A DNA stretch of 58,105 nt from Alphaproteobacteria bacterium. GTDB taxonomy: Bacteria; Pseudomonadota; Alphaproteobacteria; Acetobacterales; Acetobacteraceae. The position numbers were made by a program, and so were the translations under genes. Positions 27,289 to 35,734 of this stretch are shown one piece after another. Position 1 is the first letter of the stretch; each line of letters opens with the position of its first letter. The stretch is from contig VGDL01000018.1 of NCBI GenBank assembly GCA_016869735.1, positions 1 to 58,105 of the forward strand. The letters run 5' to 3'. The notes beneath the pieces were generated by a model, which saw nothing but the letters and a program-made list of their open reading frames with translations, had not been told where the DNA came from and ran no database searches.

Positions 27289-28071
27289 TCAGCGCTGCTT
27301 TTTGCGTGCCTTCTGTTCTGCCAGGAAGGAACGCATCATGCGCTTTGGTTCGTCGGTCTGCCAAGATGCCGCGAAGGCATCTATGCCGGCCGCAATGGCT
27401 TCACTGATTGGCCGATCTTCCCATTGCCTGATCAGGGCTTTTTGGGCGCGTATCGCCTCAGGCCCTGCAGCCAGCACATGCGCCAACCATTCTTCCAGCC
27501 GCGCATCAATCGCATCGCGCGGCGCCACTTCTTCCAGCAGACCCCAGGCGAGCGCATCGGCGGCGGTAATCGTCTCCGCCAACAGCAATAGGCGCCTGGT
27601 ACGGCCCCAACCAATCAGCCCCGGCAATAAGGCCGCTTCCACGACAGAAGGAATGCCAACGCGCACTTCCGGCATACCGAATTTCGCATCCCGCACCGCG
27701 ATACGCATATCGCAAGCGGCAGCCACTTCCAGCCCAGCGCCCAGGCACCAGCCATTGATGCGCGCGATCACCGGCACGGGCAAATCACGGATCGCAGCAC
27801 AAATGCCATGCACGCGACGAATGAAGGCTTCCGCTTCTGCCGGTGTTTCCAACGCTGCCATTGCGCCAATGTCAGCCCCGCCAATGAAGGCGCGTTCGCC
27901 TTCACCCGTGAACACCGCCACGCGCAGGCCCGGTTGCTTTGCAAGATCACGCAGCGCCGCAATTGCTGCATCAAGAAGCGCTGGGTTCAGCGTATTCAGC
28001 TTGGCATCATGCGCGACCGTGAGCCGAGCCACACCGCGCGCATCCATATTGATATCGAACCGCCCGGTCAT
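27289..28071 (-). CDS. enoyl-CoA hydratase/isomerase (crotonase) family protein
   Basis: A 260-residue crotonase-fold enzyme. The oxyanion-hole segments are ERAFIGGADIGAM and INGWCLGAGLEVAAACD. The first active-site position in the helix after AGLEVAAACDMRIA and the PEVRVGIPSVVEAALL segment keep family form, with Val where many hydratases have the second Glu, so the exact reaction (hydration, isomerisation or other) is uncertain. It is the last gene of a minus-strand run and overlaps the upstream FAD monooxygenase by 4 bp. It is convergent with the cupin gene, 2 bp away. Confidence 0.88.
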   Translation of the reverse strand: MTGRFDINMDARGVARLTVAHDAKLNTLNPALLDAAIAALRDLAKQPGLRVAVFTGEGERAFIGGADIGAMAALETPAEAEAFIRRVHGICAAIRDLPVPVIARINGWCLGAGLEVAAACDMRIAVRDAKFGMPEVRVGIPSVVEAALLPGLIGWGRTRRLLLLAETITAADALAWGLLEEVAPRDAIDARLEEWLAHVLAAGPEAIRAQKALIRQWEDRPISEAIAAGIDAFAASWQTDEPKRMMRSFLAEQKARKKQR

Positions 28072-29285
28072 GCCCGTTTCCCCGCCGCAAACCCGGCCAT
28101 TTGCGCATAGCCGCCGGCAATGGCAGCGAGTTCTTCGCGTGAGATCACATCTTCCAACCGCGCAAAACCATCCGGTGCGCGTGCGCTGACTTCATCTACC
28201 ACGCGTTCCGGCCCGCCCTTGCGATTGGCGTGCACAATCTCGGCTGTTTTGGGCAGGCGTTCCGCGGCATAGGCTTGAAGCGCTGCTTCCGGCGCCTGGG
28301 ATGCCAGCAAATCCGCAAGGCAACGCGCATCCAAAACGGCTTGCGATGCGCCATTCGATCCAACCGGATACATGGGATGCGCGGCATCACCCAGAAGCGT
28401 CACGCGGCCTTGCGTCCAAAAGGGCAAGGGATCGCGGTCACACATCGGGTATTCCCAGAATTCAGGCGTGGCGCGCACCAGAGCGGCGACATCCAGGAAA
28501 GGAATGCGAAACCTGGTAACATGCGCCAGCACTTCATCAAGCTGGCCGGGGCGCGACCATTCTTCACGCCGAGGCGGCGGTTTGCTCGCATCACCAATCT
28601 GCGTGCAAACAACCCAATTCGTGAGCCGCGTTTCAGCCGAACCGCCAGCGCCGATGGGGTAGAGCACCAGCTTTTCCTTCATATCGCCAGCGACAATCAT
28701 GGTGTCGCCACCTTCAAAGGCCGGCCATTCCACCGCACCGCGCCACATCTGAATGCCATTCCATCGAATGCCGCCGTCATCCGGATGCAGTGCCGCGCGA
28801 ATGGTGGAATGAATGCCATCGGCGCCGATCAGCACATCACCAGAAAGCTTGCGCCCATCCGCCAGATGCGCCGTGATGTCGCCCGCATCCTGCGTGAAGC
28901 CTTGCAGCCGTGCATTGCGAAGCAGAGCAGCTTTCGGCAGGCGAGCCTCTGCCGCCTGCCACAGCACCTGATGCAAATGGCCGCGATGGATGGAAAATTG
29001 CGGCACCTCATGGCCCGCCCAAGTGCCGCGCGGTTCCTTCCAAATCTCCTGGCCGAAGCGATTCAAATAGCGCAATTCACACGTGCGAATGCCAACCGCA
29101 TCCAGCGCCGGCAGCAGATCAAGCGCGGCCAATTCGCGAATGGCATGCGGCAGGGTATTGATGCCAACCCCAAGCGGCTTCACCTCTGGCGCCGCTTCCA
29201 GCACGGTGCATCCAATGCCGCGCTGATGCAGCATCAGCGCCAGCGCCAAGCCACCAACACCTCCGCCCGCAATCAGCGCATGCAT
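28068..29285 (-). CDS. FAD-dependent aromatic-type monooxygenase
   Basis: A 405-residue group A flavoprotein hydroxylase related to salicylate and 3-hydroxybenzoate 6-hydroxylases. It has the GxGxxG dinucleotide motif IAGGGVGGLALAL at the N-terminus, the DG motif VLIGADGIHSTIR, and the GD motif TLLGDAAHPMYPVGSNGASQAVLDA. These use NAD(P)H and O2 to hydroxylate aromatic or similar substrates; the substrate is unknown. ATG 29285 is chosen; GTG 29297, overlapping the asparaginase TAG, would add four residues. It is translationally coupled to the crotonase gene. Confidence 0.88.
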   Translation of the reverse strand: MHALIAGGGVGGLALALMLHQRGIGCTVLEAAPEVKPLGVGINTLPHAIRELAALDLLPALDAVGIRTCELRYLNRFGQEIWKEPRGTWAGHEVPQFSIHRGHLHQVLWQAAEARLPKAALLRNARLQGFTQDAGDITAHLADGRKLSGDVLIGADGIHSTIRAALHPDDGGIRWNGIQMWRGAVEWPAFEGGDTMIVAGDMKEKLVLYPIGAGGSAETRLTNWVVCTQIGDASKPPPRREEWSRPGQLDEVLAHVTRFRIPFLDVAALVRATPEFWEYPMCDRDPLPFWTQGRVTLLGDAAHPMYPVGSNGASQAVLDARCLADLLASQAPEAALQAYAAERLPKTAEIVHANRKGGPERVVDEVSARAPDGFARLEDVISREELAAIAGGYAQMAGFAAGKRA

Positions 29286-29296
29286 CGGCGCCACCA

Positions 29297-30304
29297 CTAT
29301 GCCGGCAGCGTCACGGCAATGCGCCCAACGGGGTTGCCATTGCTGTCTGCGATATCGCCTTCCACTGCCTGCACCATCGCATCAGTCGCCGCCGCATCCA
29401 GCAGGCCAAGCCGGCCGAGCAGCGCCGCGAAAACCCCCATCTTGGCGCGCGATGCGCCATCGGCGAGTTTCACTGCAATCCCCAAACCCTGATCCGGCAC
29501 AAAACCCACCACAAAACCTTCCGCGCCACCCTTCAGCAGCACACGGCCATTGGTGGCGCGCACAATCCGGCTGGTCGCCTGATCCCGCCCGGAAAGATGA
29601 TCCGGATACTTCGCAATAGCTGCCTGCAATCTTTCAATCGCAGCCCGCCGCGCGGGGCTTGCCACCTTGCGTGCCGCCCAACGCGCGGCTGCTTGCGCCA
29701 TGGCTTCCATGGAAAGTGCTAGCGCCGGCAAGCCACAGCCATCCACACCGGCTTGCAAACGCCCCGCATCCTGGCCCAGCAATTCCGATAGGATTTCCAG
29801 ATAAAGCTTCTGCGTCGCATGCGCGGGATCACCATAGCCAGCGACTGGTGCGCCGAGCTTCTGTGCAACACTCAAGAAACCGCAATGCTTGCCGGAACAA
29901 TTATGATAGATGCGGGACCGATCACCCCCCGCGCGATAAATCTTCGCCTGATCCGCGGCAGCGCGCGGCATATCCGGCCCGCATACCAGCGCCGATTCAG
30001 AAAGCCCCATGCGCGCCAACCAATCGCGCACCAAAGCCACCTGAAAATCCTCAGCACTATGGGACGCGCAGGAAAGTGCAAGGTGCTCCTCGCTCAACCC
30101 CAAAGCATCCGCAGCACCGGTCTCCACCAGCGCCACCGCCTGATAAGGCTTCAATGAGGATCGCGGAAAGGTGACGAAGGCCGGATCACCCATCGCGAGC
30201 ACCTGGCGCCCATCGCTATCCATCACCACGGCGATACCGTGATGAATACTCTCAACCGCCGGGCCGCGATGGATTTCAGCGAGCTTTACAAAGGGGTTTT
30301 GCAT
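29297..30304 (-). CDS. L-asparaginase of the Rhizobium etli ReAII type (class 3)
   Basis: A 335-residue asparaginase of the PF06089 family, unrelated in sequence to E. coli AnsA/AnsB. The catalytic signature SSLKPYQA (Ser and Lys of the reported Ser-Lys tandem) is at about 47-54, and the metal/substrate cysteine lies in HNCSGKHCGF. ASHSAEDFQ and GVDGCGLPALALSM also match. It would hydrolyse asparagine to aspartate and ammonia. ATG 30304 fits the family N-terminus MQNPFVKLAEI. Confidence 0.88.
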   Translation of the reverse strand: MQNPFVKLAEIHRGPAVESIHHGIAVVMDSDGRQVLAMGDPAFVTFPRSSLKPYQAVALVETGAADALGLSEEHLALSCASHSAEDFQVALVRDWLARMGLSESALVCGPDMPRAAADQAKIYRAGGDRSRIYHNCSGKHCGFLSVAQKLGAPVAGYGDPAHATQKLYLEILSELLGQDAGRLQAGVDGCGLPALALSMEAMAQAAARWAARKVASPARRAAIERLQAAIAKYPDHLSGRDQATSRIVRATNGRVLLKGGAEGFVVGFVPDQGLGIAVKLADGASRAKMGVFAALLGRLGLLDAAATDAMVQAVEGDIADSNGNPVGRIAVTLPA

Positions 30305-30334
30305 CGTCACTACCTTGTCAAAGTCACGAAGATT

Positions 30335-31345
30335 TTAGAAATCTTCCAGCACAACCTTGCCGATCATGCCGCCGCTTTCCACCAACGCATGCGCTTGCGT
30401 CAGATTGGCCGCTGATATCTTGCCCAGGTTCCGCGTCATAGTGCCGCGCATCCGCCCGGCTTCGATCAAGCCCGCAACCTCATTCAGCAGGCGATGCTGT
30501 TCGATCATGTCGGGCGTGTTGAACAAAGGCCGCGTGAACATCAATTCCCAATGGATGGAAACCGATTTGCGCATCACATCGCGCGCATCCACCGGCGCTT
30601 TGCTTTCAATCAGCACAATGCGGCCTTGCGGCGCCACAGCTTCCACCATCGCGGCCCAATTCTTCGCCGTGGTATTGGCGGAATAGATGTAATTGGCGCT
30701 GCGCAGGCCAAGCGCCTTCATCTGTGCCGCGATATCACCGTGATGATCCACCACGTGATGCGCGCCCAAATCGCGGCACCATTGCACGCTTTCCGCGCGC
30801 GATGCAGTCGCCACCACCGTCAACCCGGTCAGCGCGCGCGCCATTTGGATCACCATGGAACCAACGCCGCCCGCGCCAGCAATCACCAGCAGCACCTGCC
30901 CCTGCCCGCCGCCCTGCGGCACGCCCAGGCGATCAAACATGCCTTCCCAGGCAGTAATCGCCGTCAGCGGCATGGCGGCAGCTTCGGGAAAGGTCAGGTT
31001 GCGAGGCTTCCGCCCAACGATGCGTTCATCCACCAGATGCAATTCCGCATTGGTGCCGGAACGATTGATCACGCCGGCGTAAAATACCTCATCACCTGGG
31101 CGAAACAGCGTGCAATCAGGCCCGACCGCGCGCACCACGCCAGCGCCATCAAAGCCAAGGATGCGCGGTGCCTCACCGGGGTCATCGCGGCGACGCACCT
31201 TGGTATCCACCGGGTTCACCGATACGGCATGGATTTCCACCAGCAGATCGCGCCCAGTAGGCGCGGCGGGGGCCGCGATGTCCAGATCAATCAGCGCATC
31301 CGCCTGATCAATCGGCAGGCATTTCTTGTATCCTACAGCTTTCAT
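30335..31345 (-). CDS. zinc-type alcohol dehydrogenase-like (MDR) protein
   Basis: A 336-residue medium-chain dehydrogenase/reductase. The N-terminal catalytic domain has VEIHAVSVNPVDTKVR and LGFDGAGVVRAVG; the Rossmann domain has VIAGAGGVGSMVIQMARAL. The paired cysteines of classical zinc ADHs are not visible, so it is closer to NADPH:quinone-reductase-type members of the zinc-binding alcohol dehydrogenase family. It probably reduces a quinone, enone or aldehyde. ATG 31345 has GAGGGG just upstream; ATG 31357 is an alternative. Confidence 0.87.
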   Translation of the reverse strand: MKAVGYKKCLPIDQADALIDLDIAAPAAPTGRDLLVEIHAVSVNPVDTKVRRRDDPGEAPRILGFDGAGVVRAVGPDCTLFRPGDEVFYAGVINRSGTNAELHLVDERIVGRKPRNLTFPEAAAMPLTAITAWEGMFDRLGVPQGGGQGQVLLVIAGAGGVGSMVIQMARALTGLTVVATASRAESVQWCRDLGAHHVVDHHGDIAAQMKALGLRSANYIYSANTTAKNWAAMVEAVAPQGRIVLIESKAPVDARDVMRKSVSIHWELMFTRPLFNTPDMIEQHRLLNEVAGLIEAGRMRGTMTRNLGKISAANLTQAHALVESGGMIGKVVLEDF

Positions 31346-31369
31346 CGCACCCCTCATCCCTTTGGTGGT

Positions 31370-32089
31370 TCAGCCCACACGCAGCAATGCCGGCCCTTCT
31401 TCGCGCAGCCAGGTCTCTGCTTCCTCACGATGCGGGGCCAGCGCCGCGACATGCGCCCAGAAGCGCGGAGAATGGTTCAATTCCCGCAAATGCGCGACCT
31501 CATGCGCGACAACATAATCCAGCACTGCATTCGGCGCCATGACCAGGCGCCAGGAAAACGCCAGCGTGCCATCCGGCGCGCAAGACCCCCAACGGCTTTG
31601 CGTATCCTTCACGCGAATGGCCTTAATGGCGACACTCAGCTTTTCCGCATGCGTCGCAGCCAAAGGCAGTATGCGCCGCTTTGCCTCAGCGCGCAGAAAA
31701 TCACGCAAGCGCCGCGGCAGGAATTCAACCGCACCCGTCACAATGATGGCGCCATTTTCAACAAAGGCACCGCCACGCCGATTGGGTTCATGCAGCACGG
31801 GATGCGGCACGCCACCAAGCGGCACCGCCGCACCATGCGCCAGAGAAATGCTGGGCGCCAAAGCCTTGATACGCTTCAGCACCCAGGCGGCATGGGCCGT
31901 GAGAAGTTCCAGCCCCGCACGGCGGCTCGCGCGCATGGGCAATGTCACCACCACATCACCCGCGCGGGGATCTATGCGCAAACTGACCGAACGCGCTCGT
32001 TCAGAACGCCGCCACCGCACCGGGCAAAGCTCGGCTGGCCCCAGAAGGCCAGGGCGCAGCGGCACCATTTCCGAATCGGGCAGGGACAT
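31370..32089 (-). CDS. YgjP-like (DUF45) metallopeptidase-fold protein
   Basis: A 239-residue protein of the YgjP/WSS1-like group. The metal motif HEVAHLRELNHSPRFW gives HExxH followed by a third His, and the preceding SRWGSCAPDGTLAFSWRL block (RWGSC) is the family hallmark. E. coli YgjP has been described as a UTP pyrophosphatase, while other relatives are peptidases, so the activity is open. It starts the minus-strand series (this gene, dehydrogenase, asparaginase, monooxygenase, crotonase) and faces the EamA gene across a 75-bp region holding repeated half-sites. Confidence 0.85.
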   Translation of the reverse strand: MSLPDSEMVPLRPGLLGPAELCPVRWRRSERARSVSLRIDPRAGDVVVTLPMRASRRAGLELLTAHAAWVLKRIKALAPSISLAHGAAVPLGGVPHPVLHEPNRRGGAFVENGAIIVTGAVEFLPRRLRDFLRAEAKRRILPLAATHAEKLSVAIKAIRVKDTQSRWGSCAPDGTLAFSWRLVMAPNAVLDYVVAHEVAHLRELNHSPRFWAHVAALAPHREEAETWLREEGPALLRVG

Positions 32090-32103
32090 CACGGCACAAT
32101 GCC

Positions 32104-32146
32104 GTCAAGCGGGTTCATTTTTCAACCGCTTGACACTGAAGCGGTT
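32104..32146. promoter_or_regulatory. three alternating half-sites (AAGCGGTT-like) between divergent genes
   Basis: The intergenic region contains AAGCGG-GTT (from 32107), AACCGCTT (32124-32131) and AAGCGGTT (32139-32146). The first two lie in a perfect 9-bp inverted repeat, GTCAAGCGG (32104-32112) with CCGCTTGAC (32126-32134), and the last two form a perfect 8-bp inverted repeat with a 7-base spacer. A TTGACA box (32130-32135) overlaps. The layout suggests an operator for a dimeric regulator controlling the YgjP and EamA genes, by inference only. Confidence 0.55.
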
Positions 32147-32164
32147 TCACGCGCGAGTGTCGCC

Positions 32165-33055
32165 ATGCGTTTCGCGCTCAACGCCATTCTGCCGCTGTTG
32201 TTGCTTGGCACCATTTGGGGCGCCACGCCGATTTTCGTGAAGACCTTGGGTGGCATGGGCTGGCCGCCACTCATGATCGCGCTGGGCGCCTCCGGCTTCA
32301 GCACCATCACGTTATTGGCGGTCTGTTTTGCGCGGCGCGAAATCCCCGCGCTGAAGCGGCCTTATCTGATCCATTACGCAGTTTCGGGGCTGACAGGGCT
32401 TGTGCTGTCCAACCTTTTTGGCTTCATAAGTTTGCAGCATATTCCAGCGGGTTTCTTTTCCCTGCTGATCCCGCTTTCGCCGATGCTGACGGTGGTTGGC
32501 GCCATGATGCTGAAGATGGAACGCGTTTCATGGCGGCGCATTGGCGGCAGTATTTTGGGGTTGATCGGCATTGGGCTTGCCATGGCGCCAGGTGCTGCCT
32601 TGCCGGACCCCGAGGCTTTGCCCTGGGCTTTGCTCGCGGCCTGCACGCCGGTTTGGTATGCCGTTGCGAATATCGCCGGCGTGAAGCTCGCGCCACGCGG
32701 TGCGGCACCCTTGGCGCTGGCGGCCGGCACGTGTGGCGCGGCAGCGCTGATGATGGCGGTTATTGCGTTTTCAACCGGGCAAATCCGCGCCGTGGATATT
32801 GCCGGGCTGCCCATCACCATGGCGCAGGGCGTGCTGCTGGCGCTTGCCTATCTGATTTATTTCCGATCACTCGCCACACAGGGCGGCGTGGTGACATCAC
32901 AAGTCGGCTATATCGTGACCATCACCGGGCTGATCTGGGGTTTTGCTATTTTTGGGGAGGTGCCGGGCTGGCTCACCATCCCGGCTGCGGCCTTGGTCTT
33001 TATCGGGCTCGCGATGGTCACGCTGCCTTCGAAGATCAGCCGATCAAATGCTTGA
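32165..33055 (+). CDS. EamA/DMT family membrane transporter
   Basis: A 296-residue inner-membrane protein with ten predicted hydrophobic helices and two EamA repeats: LLLGTIWGATPIFVKTL opens repeat one and the WALLAACTPVWYAVANI region opens repeat two. DMT permeases export or import metabolites such as amino acids or purines; the substrate is unknown. The same frame is open for 1.67 kb upstream, but that part is antisense to two real genes. ATG 32165 is the sensible start. The stop overlaps the convergent cupin gene by 20 bp. Confidence 0.9.
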   Translation: MRFALNAILPLLLLGTIWGATPIFVKTLGGMGWPPLMIALGASGFSTITLLAVCFARREIPALKRPYLIHYAVSGLTGLVLSNLFGFISLQHIPAGFFSLLIPLSPMLTVVGAMMLKMERVSWRRIGGSILGLIGIGLAMAPGAALPDPEALPWALLAACTPVWYAVANIAGVKLAPRGAAPLALAAGTCGAAALMMAVIAFSTGQIRAVDIAGLPITMAQGVLLALAYLIYFRSLATQGGVVTSQVGYIVTITGLIWGFAIFGEVPGWLTIPAAALVFIGLAMVTLPSKISRSNA

Positions 33056-33350
33056 TCTCGGTTTCCACGAAGGATAGCGGCGCGGTGCCGCCATTGACGA
33101 CATTATGTTCAACGCCGGCTGCGCGCGCATAAGCAACGCCGGCCTTCAATTCGGCGGTCATGCTCTCACCGCCCGGCAATTCCACGAGCAGCGAGCCATC
33201 TGTCACCGGCACCACCACATAAGCCATGCCGTGGCGATGCCAGCCGGTTTCCGCGCCGGGTTCGAAATCCCAGCGCGTCACCCGCACATTGGCATCATCA
33301 ATCTGCACGGTCGCTACCGCGGGCGGGCGGCAGCGCAGCGGTTCCCGCAT
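33036..33350 (-). CDS. small cupin-domain protein
   Basis: A 104-residue cupin. The metal-binding motif is GWHRHGMAYVVVPVTDGSL (two His) with the second motif at GVEHNVVNGG. Length and motif order fit the small, single-domain cupins whose function is usually unassigned. ATG 33350 is chosen because the upstream 32 codons belong to the preceding aldolase gene. It starts 4 bp after the DapA-like stop codon and is probably co-transcribed with it. Confidence 0.82.
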   Translation of the reverse strand: MREPLRCRPPAVATVQIDDANVRVTRWDFEPGAETGWHRHGMAYVVVPVTDGSLLVELPGGESMTAELKAGVAYARAAGVEHNVVNGGTAPLSFVETEIKHLIG

Positions 33351-33354
33351 GCGC

Positions 33355-34293
33355 CTATTCCGCTGCCTTGGCGGGGGAAAGCCCCGGCAGAGGCAGCGCG
33401 CCTGCAGCACCCCAAGCCGCCCAAACCGCTTCGGCCTGCTGCGCATTCAACGGCAGATGCGGCGGGCGAATGGTGCGCCAACCGGCATCGCCCGTGCTGC
33501 GCGCAATAATCTCACGCAGGCCCGGAATCAGCGGCACGGAAGTGGCAGCCTTGCGCGTCGCGTTCAGCACGGCCTGCGCCGCATCGGCTTCAGCACCGGT
33601 GCGCTTGGTATAGACAATACCGCCCCAATGCGAATTGCCGTTGGACGCTGCCGTGATGCAGCCCGCGCCACCTTCAGCCAGGATGCGCTGCAGGAATTCA
33701 TCGCTGCCCGAATAAACCTCAAACCCATCCTTGGCGAAGGCCTGCACCATGGCCTGCATATTGGCGTAATCGCCCGATGAATCCTTCACGCCCTTGATGG
33801 TGCCGGGGAAGGCCTTGATCAGGCGTTCCAGCAGCGCAAGGCTGAAGGGCACCGCTGATTGCTGCGGGAAGTGATACAAATAAACCTTCACGCCCCCACC
33901 GATGCGGTTCAAGGCTTCCGAGAAATAGGCGAACAGCCCATCATCGGACGGACCCTTGTAATAGAATGGCGGCAGCATCAGCACGCCAGGGCAGCCGGCA
34001 TCGCGCGCATGCTTCGTTAGTTCCACACTATCCATCAGGCTGGCGCAGCCCGTACCTGGCATCATGCGCGCCGCCGGAATGCCGCGCGCAATCAGCCCTT
34101 CCAGAATGGCCTTGCGTTCATGCAGGCCGAAGGAATTCGCCTCACCGGTTGTGCCCAGCACGCCAAGCCCGGTGCAGCCATTGGCCAGCAGCCATTTGGC
34201 ATGCGCCGCCATGCGATCCAGATCAGGGGTCAGATCGGGCTTCATTGCCGTCAGCACCGCGGCATTCACGCCGCCATAAATCGCGTCCTTCAT
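33355..34293 (-). CDS. dihydrodipicolinate synthase family aldolase
   Basis: A 312-residue class I aldolase of the DapA/NanA superfamily. It has GVLGTTGEANSF (substrate carboxylate loop), the catalytic tyrosine in VYLYHFPQ, and the Schiff-base lysine in TIKGVKDSSGDY. Divergence elsewhere and pairing with a cupin suggest a catabolic lyase or dehydratase rather than housekeeping DapA. ATG 34293 sits about 9 bases after AGGAAGG; ATG 34302 is directly against it and so less likely. Confidence 0.88.
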   Translation of the reverse strand: MKDAIYGGVNAAVLTAMKPDLTPDLDRMAAHAKWLLANGCTGLGVLGTTGEANSFGLHERKAILEGLIARGIPAARMMPGTGCASLMDSVELTKHARDAGCPGVLMLPPFYYKGPSDDGLFAYFSEALNRIGGGVKVYLYHFPQQSAVPFSLALLERLIKAFPGTIKGVKDSSGDYANMQAMVQAFAKDGFEVYSGSDEFLQRILAEGGAGCITAASNGNSHWGGIVYTKRTGAEADAAQAVLNATRKAATSVPLIPGLREIIARSTGDAGWRTIRPPHLPLNAQQAEAVWAAWGAAGALPLPGLSPAKAAE

Positions 34294-34348
34294 TGGGGGC
34301 ATCCTTCCTAGGTCTAGGCTATCTTAGTCGCGCGGGGAGCGCGCCCCG

Positions 34349-34819
34349 TCAATCAGGCGCCTTCACCTTCCGCGGCATCATCCCAGGCCAGCGCACCACG
34401 TGATCTTCCAGCGCCCCGGCATGGCGTTCATCCACCGCGCGCCCGCGCACTGATACCCCGGCGCGATGCACGGTTTCCGGATCTCCCGAAACCAAAGGGT
34501 GCCACCAGGCCAAATCCCGCCCCTCTGCCACCATCCGGTAAGCACAGCTCGGCGGCAGCCAATCAATCGCGGCGAGCTTCTTGGGCGTGAGTTTCACGCA
34601 ATCCGGCACGCGCTTCTTGCGCCCCGCATAATCGGAACATTGGCAGCTACGCAGGTCCAGCAACCGACACGCCACTTCCGTATAGGCCAGCGCATCGGTT
34701 TCCTCATCGCGCAGCTTATGCAGGCAGCAGCGCCCGCAGCCATCGCAAAGGCTTTCCCATTCTGCCCGAGACATCTCAGGCAGGGATTTCTCTTTCCAGA
34801 AAGGCGCTTTGTCCGTCAC
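34349..34819 (-). CDS. YcgN/UPF0260 cysteine-cluster protein
   Basis: A 156-residue protein of the YcgN family. The N-terminal [26 protein letters not shown] block is diagnostic, with CDGCGRCC and further cysteines at RSCQCSDY and PDCVKLTP that could bind a metal or Fe-S cluster; WLPPSCAYR is also conserved. The function is not established. It lies 27 bp downstream of the SYLF protein gene and 55 bp upstream of the aldolase. Confidence 0.9.
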   Translation of the reverse strand: MTDKAPFWKEKSLPEMSRAEWESLCDGCGRCCLHKLRDEETDALAYTEVACRLLDLRSCQCSDYAGRKKRVPDCVKLTPKKLAAIDWLPPSCAYRMVAEGRDLAWWHPLVSGDPETVHRAGVSVRGRAVDERHAGALEDHVVRWPGMMPRKVKAPD

Positions 34820-34846
34820 GCCGGGTTTCGGGCAGCCTGGATCGCC

Positions 34847-35662
34847 TCAGCGCCGGTTGGTTGGTGGCAGGCTTTCCGTCTGCACGCGGCCCGTGCCAGC
34901 GCTGCCGGAACTGGTGCCGCCAGAAGAAGAAGAAGGCGCCGGCGCGGCAGAACTACCGCCAACGCCACTACCCGGCGCGCCCAGGCGCGTGAGCGCGCTA
35001 CGCAGCGGGTCGCTGCCGGGGTTATGCACTTCCATCGCCACCACCACTTGGCGCGCGCCCACTTCGCGCCCGAAATAGGCGCGCATCTTGGCGCTATCGG
35101 CAGAAAGCAGCGCACCATCCAGTGTAATGCCGGCAAACAGCCCACGGCTTCTGCCGATGGTGACAATATCCGCCCCCACCGCCGCCGTTGTGGCGCCCTG
35201 GATGCTGCGCCCACGGGTTGCGAAAGCCAGCCCCGCCTCAGCACCGAATTTGATTTGGCTATCCAGAACGGCGTTCAGCCCCTTCTGGGTCATGATCAAT
35301 GAAACCACCTGTGCATCCTGCAGCCCGGCCTGAAAGCCGAAACTGCCCCCTGCGAGCGTATAAAAAGCGGGGGAGGACCAGGAACCGCCACCATCACGGG
35401 CGGAAAGGACGCATTCGCCAAACTCACCCCCAAAGAAAAAGCCGGCACGAAAGACCCTCGGGCAGATCAACACTGCCTTGGCATTGCGGAGCAAAGCCCG
35501 CGCATCGCCGGTATTATCCGCCGGCCCCATCATTTCCTGCAGCGTCAAGGTGGCGCGATCCACCAAAGCCTGTTCTTCGGCCTGGGCGCGGGCGCTGCCG
35601 GAAAAGCCAAACAAGGCAAGGAGTAAGGCGCTGAACAGCATCATAAGGCGCATGAAATTCAT
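34847..35662 (-). CDS. exported SYLF-domain (Ysc84-like) lipid-binding protein
   Basis: A 271-residue protein with a signal peptide (cleavage probably after SARA, about residue 26). The SYLF domain spans about 70-225: AKAVLICPRVFRAGFFFGGEFG, YTLAGGSFGFQAGLQ, LIMTQKGLNAVLDSQIKFGAEAGLA and the GLFAGITLDGALLS segment. SYLF domains bind phosphoinositides or other lipids in eukaryotes; bacterial roles are unclear. The last 45 residues are a low-complexity Gly/Ser/Ala tail. A TTGTAT/ATACAA inverted repeat lies just upstream. Confidence 0.9.
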   Translation of the reverse strand: MNFMRLMMLFSALLLALFGFSGSARAQAEEQALVDRATLTLQEMMGPADNTGDARALLRNAKAVLICPRVFRAGFFFGGEFGECVLSARDGGGSWSSPAFYTLAGGSFGFQAGLQDAQVVSLIMTQKGLNAVLDSQIKFGAEAGLAFATRGRSIQGATTAAVGADIVTIGRSRGLFAGITLDGALLSADSAKMRAYFGREVGARQVVVAMEVHNPGSDPLRSALTRLGAPGSGVGGSSAAPAPSSSSGGTSSGSAGTGRVQTESLPPTNRR

Positions 35663-35673
35663 TTCCTAACCCG

Positions 35674-35696
35674 TTGTATCATCTGATTCTATACAA
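35674..35696. promoter_or_regulatory. 6-bp inverted repeat upstream of the SYLF gene
   Basis: TTGTAT (35674-35679) and ATACAA (35691-35696) form a perfect inverted repeat with an 11-base spacer, 12 bp upstream of the SYLF start codon, in a locally AT-rich stretch. On the coding strand the left arm contains a TATAGA that could act as a -10 box. It may be a promoter with overlapping operator; there is no further support. Confidence 0.3.
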
Positions 35697-35734
35697 GGAT
35701 TCGTCTGGGGGAAAGACTTTCTTCAAGCGCCTGA

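Noticed and set aside
30494-33055. An 853-codon open frame on the plus strand ending as the EamA transporter
   Set aside because: The first 557 codons are antisense to the dehydrogenase and YgjP genes and show low-complexity His/Arg/Gln-rich composition typical of GC-rich shadows. Only the part from ATG 32165 is a real protein.
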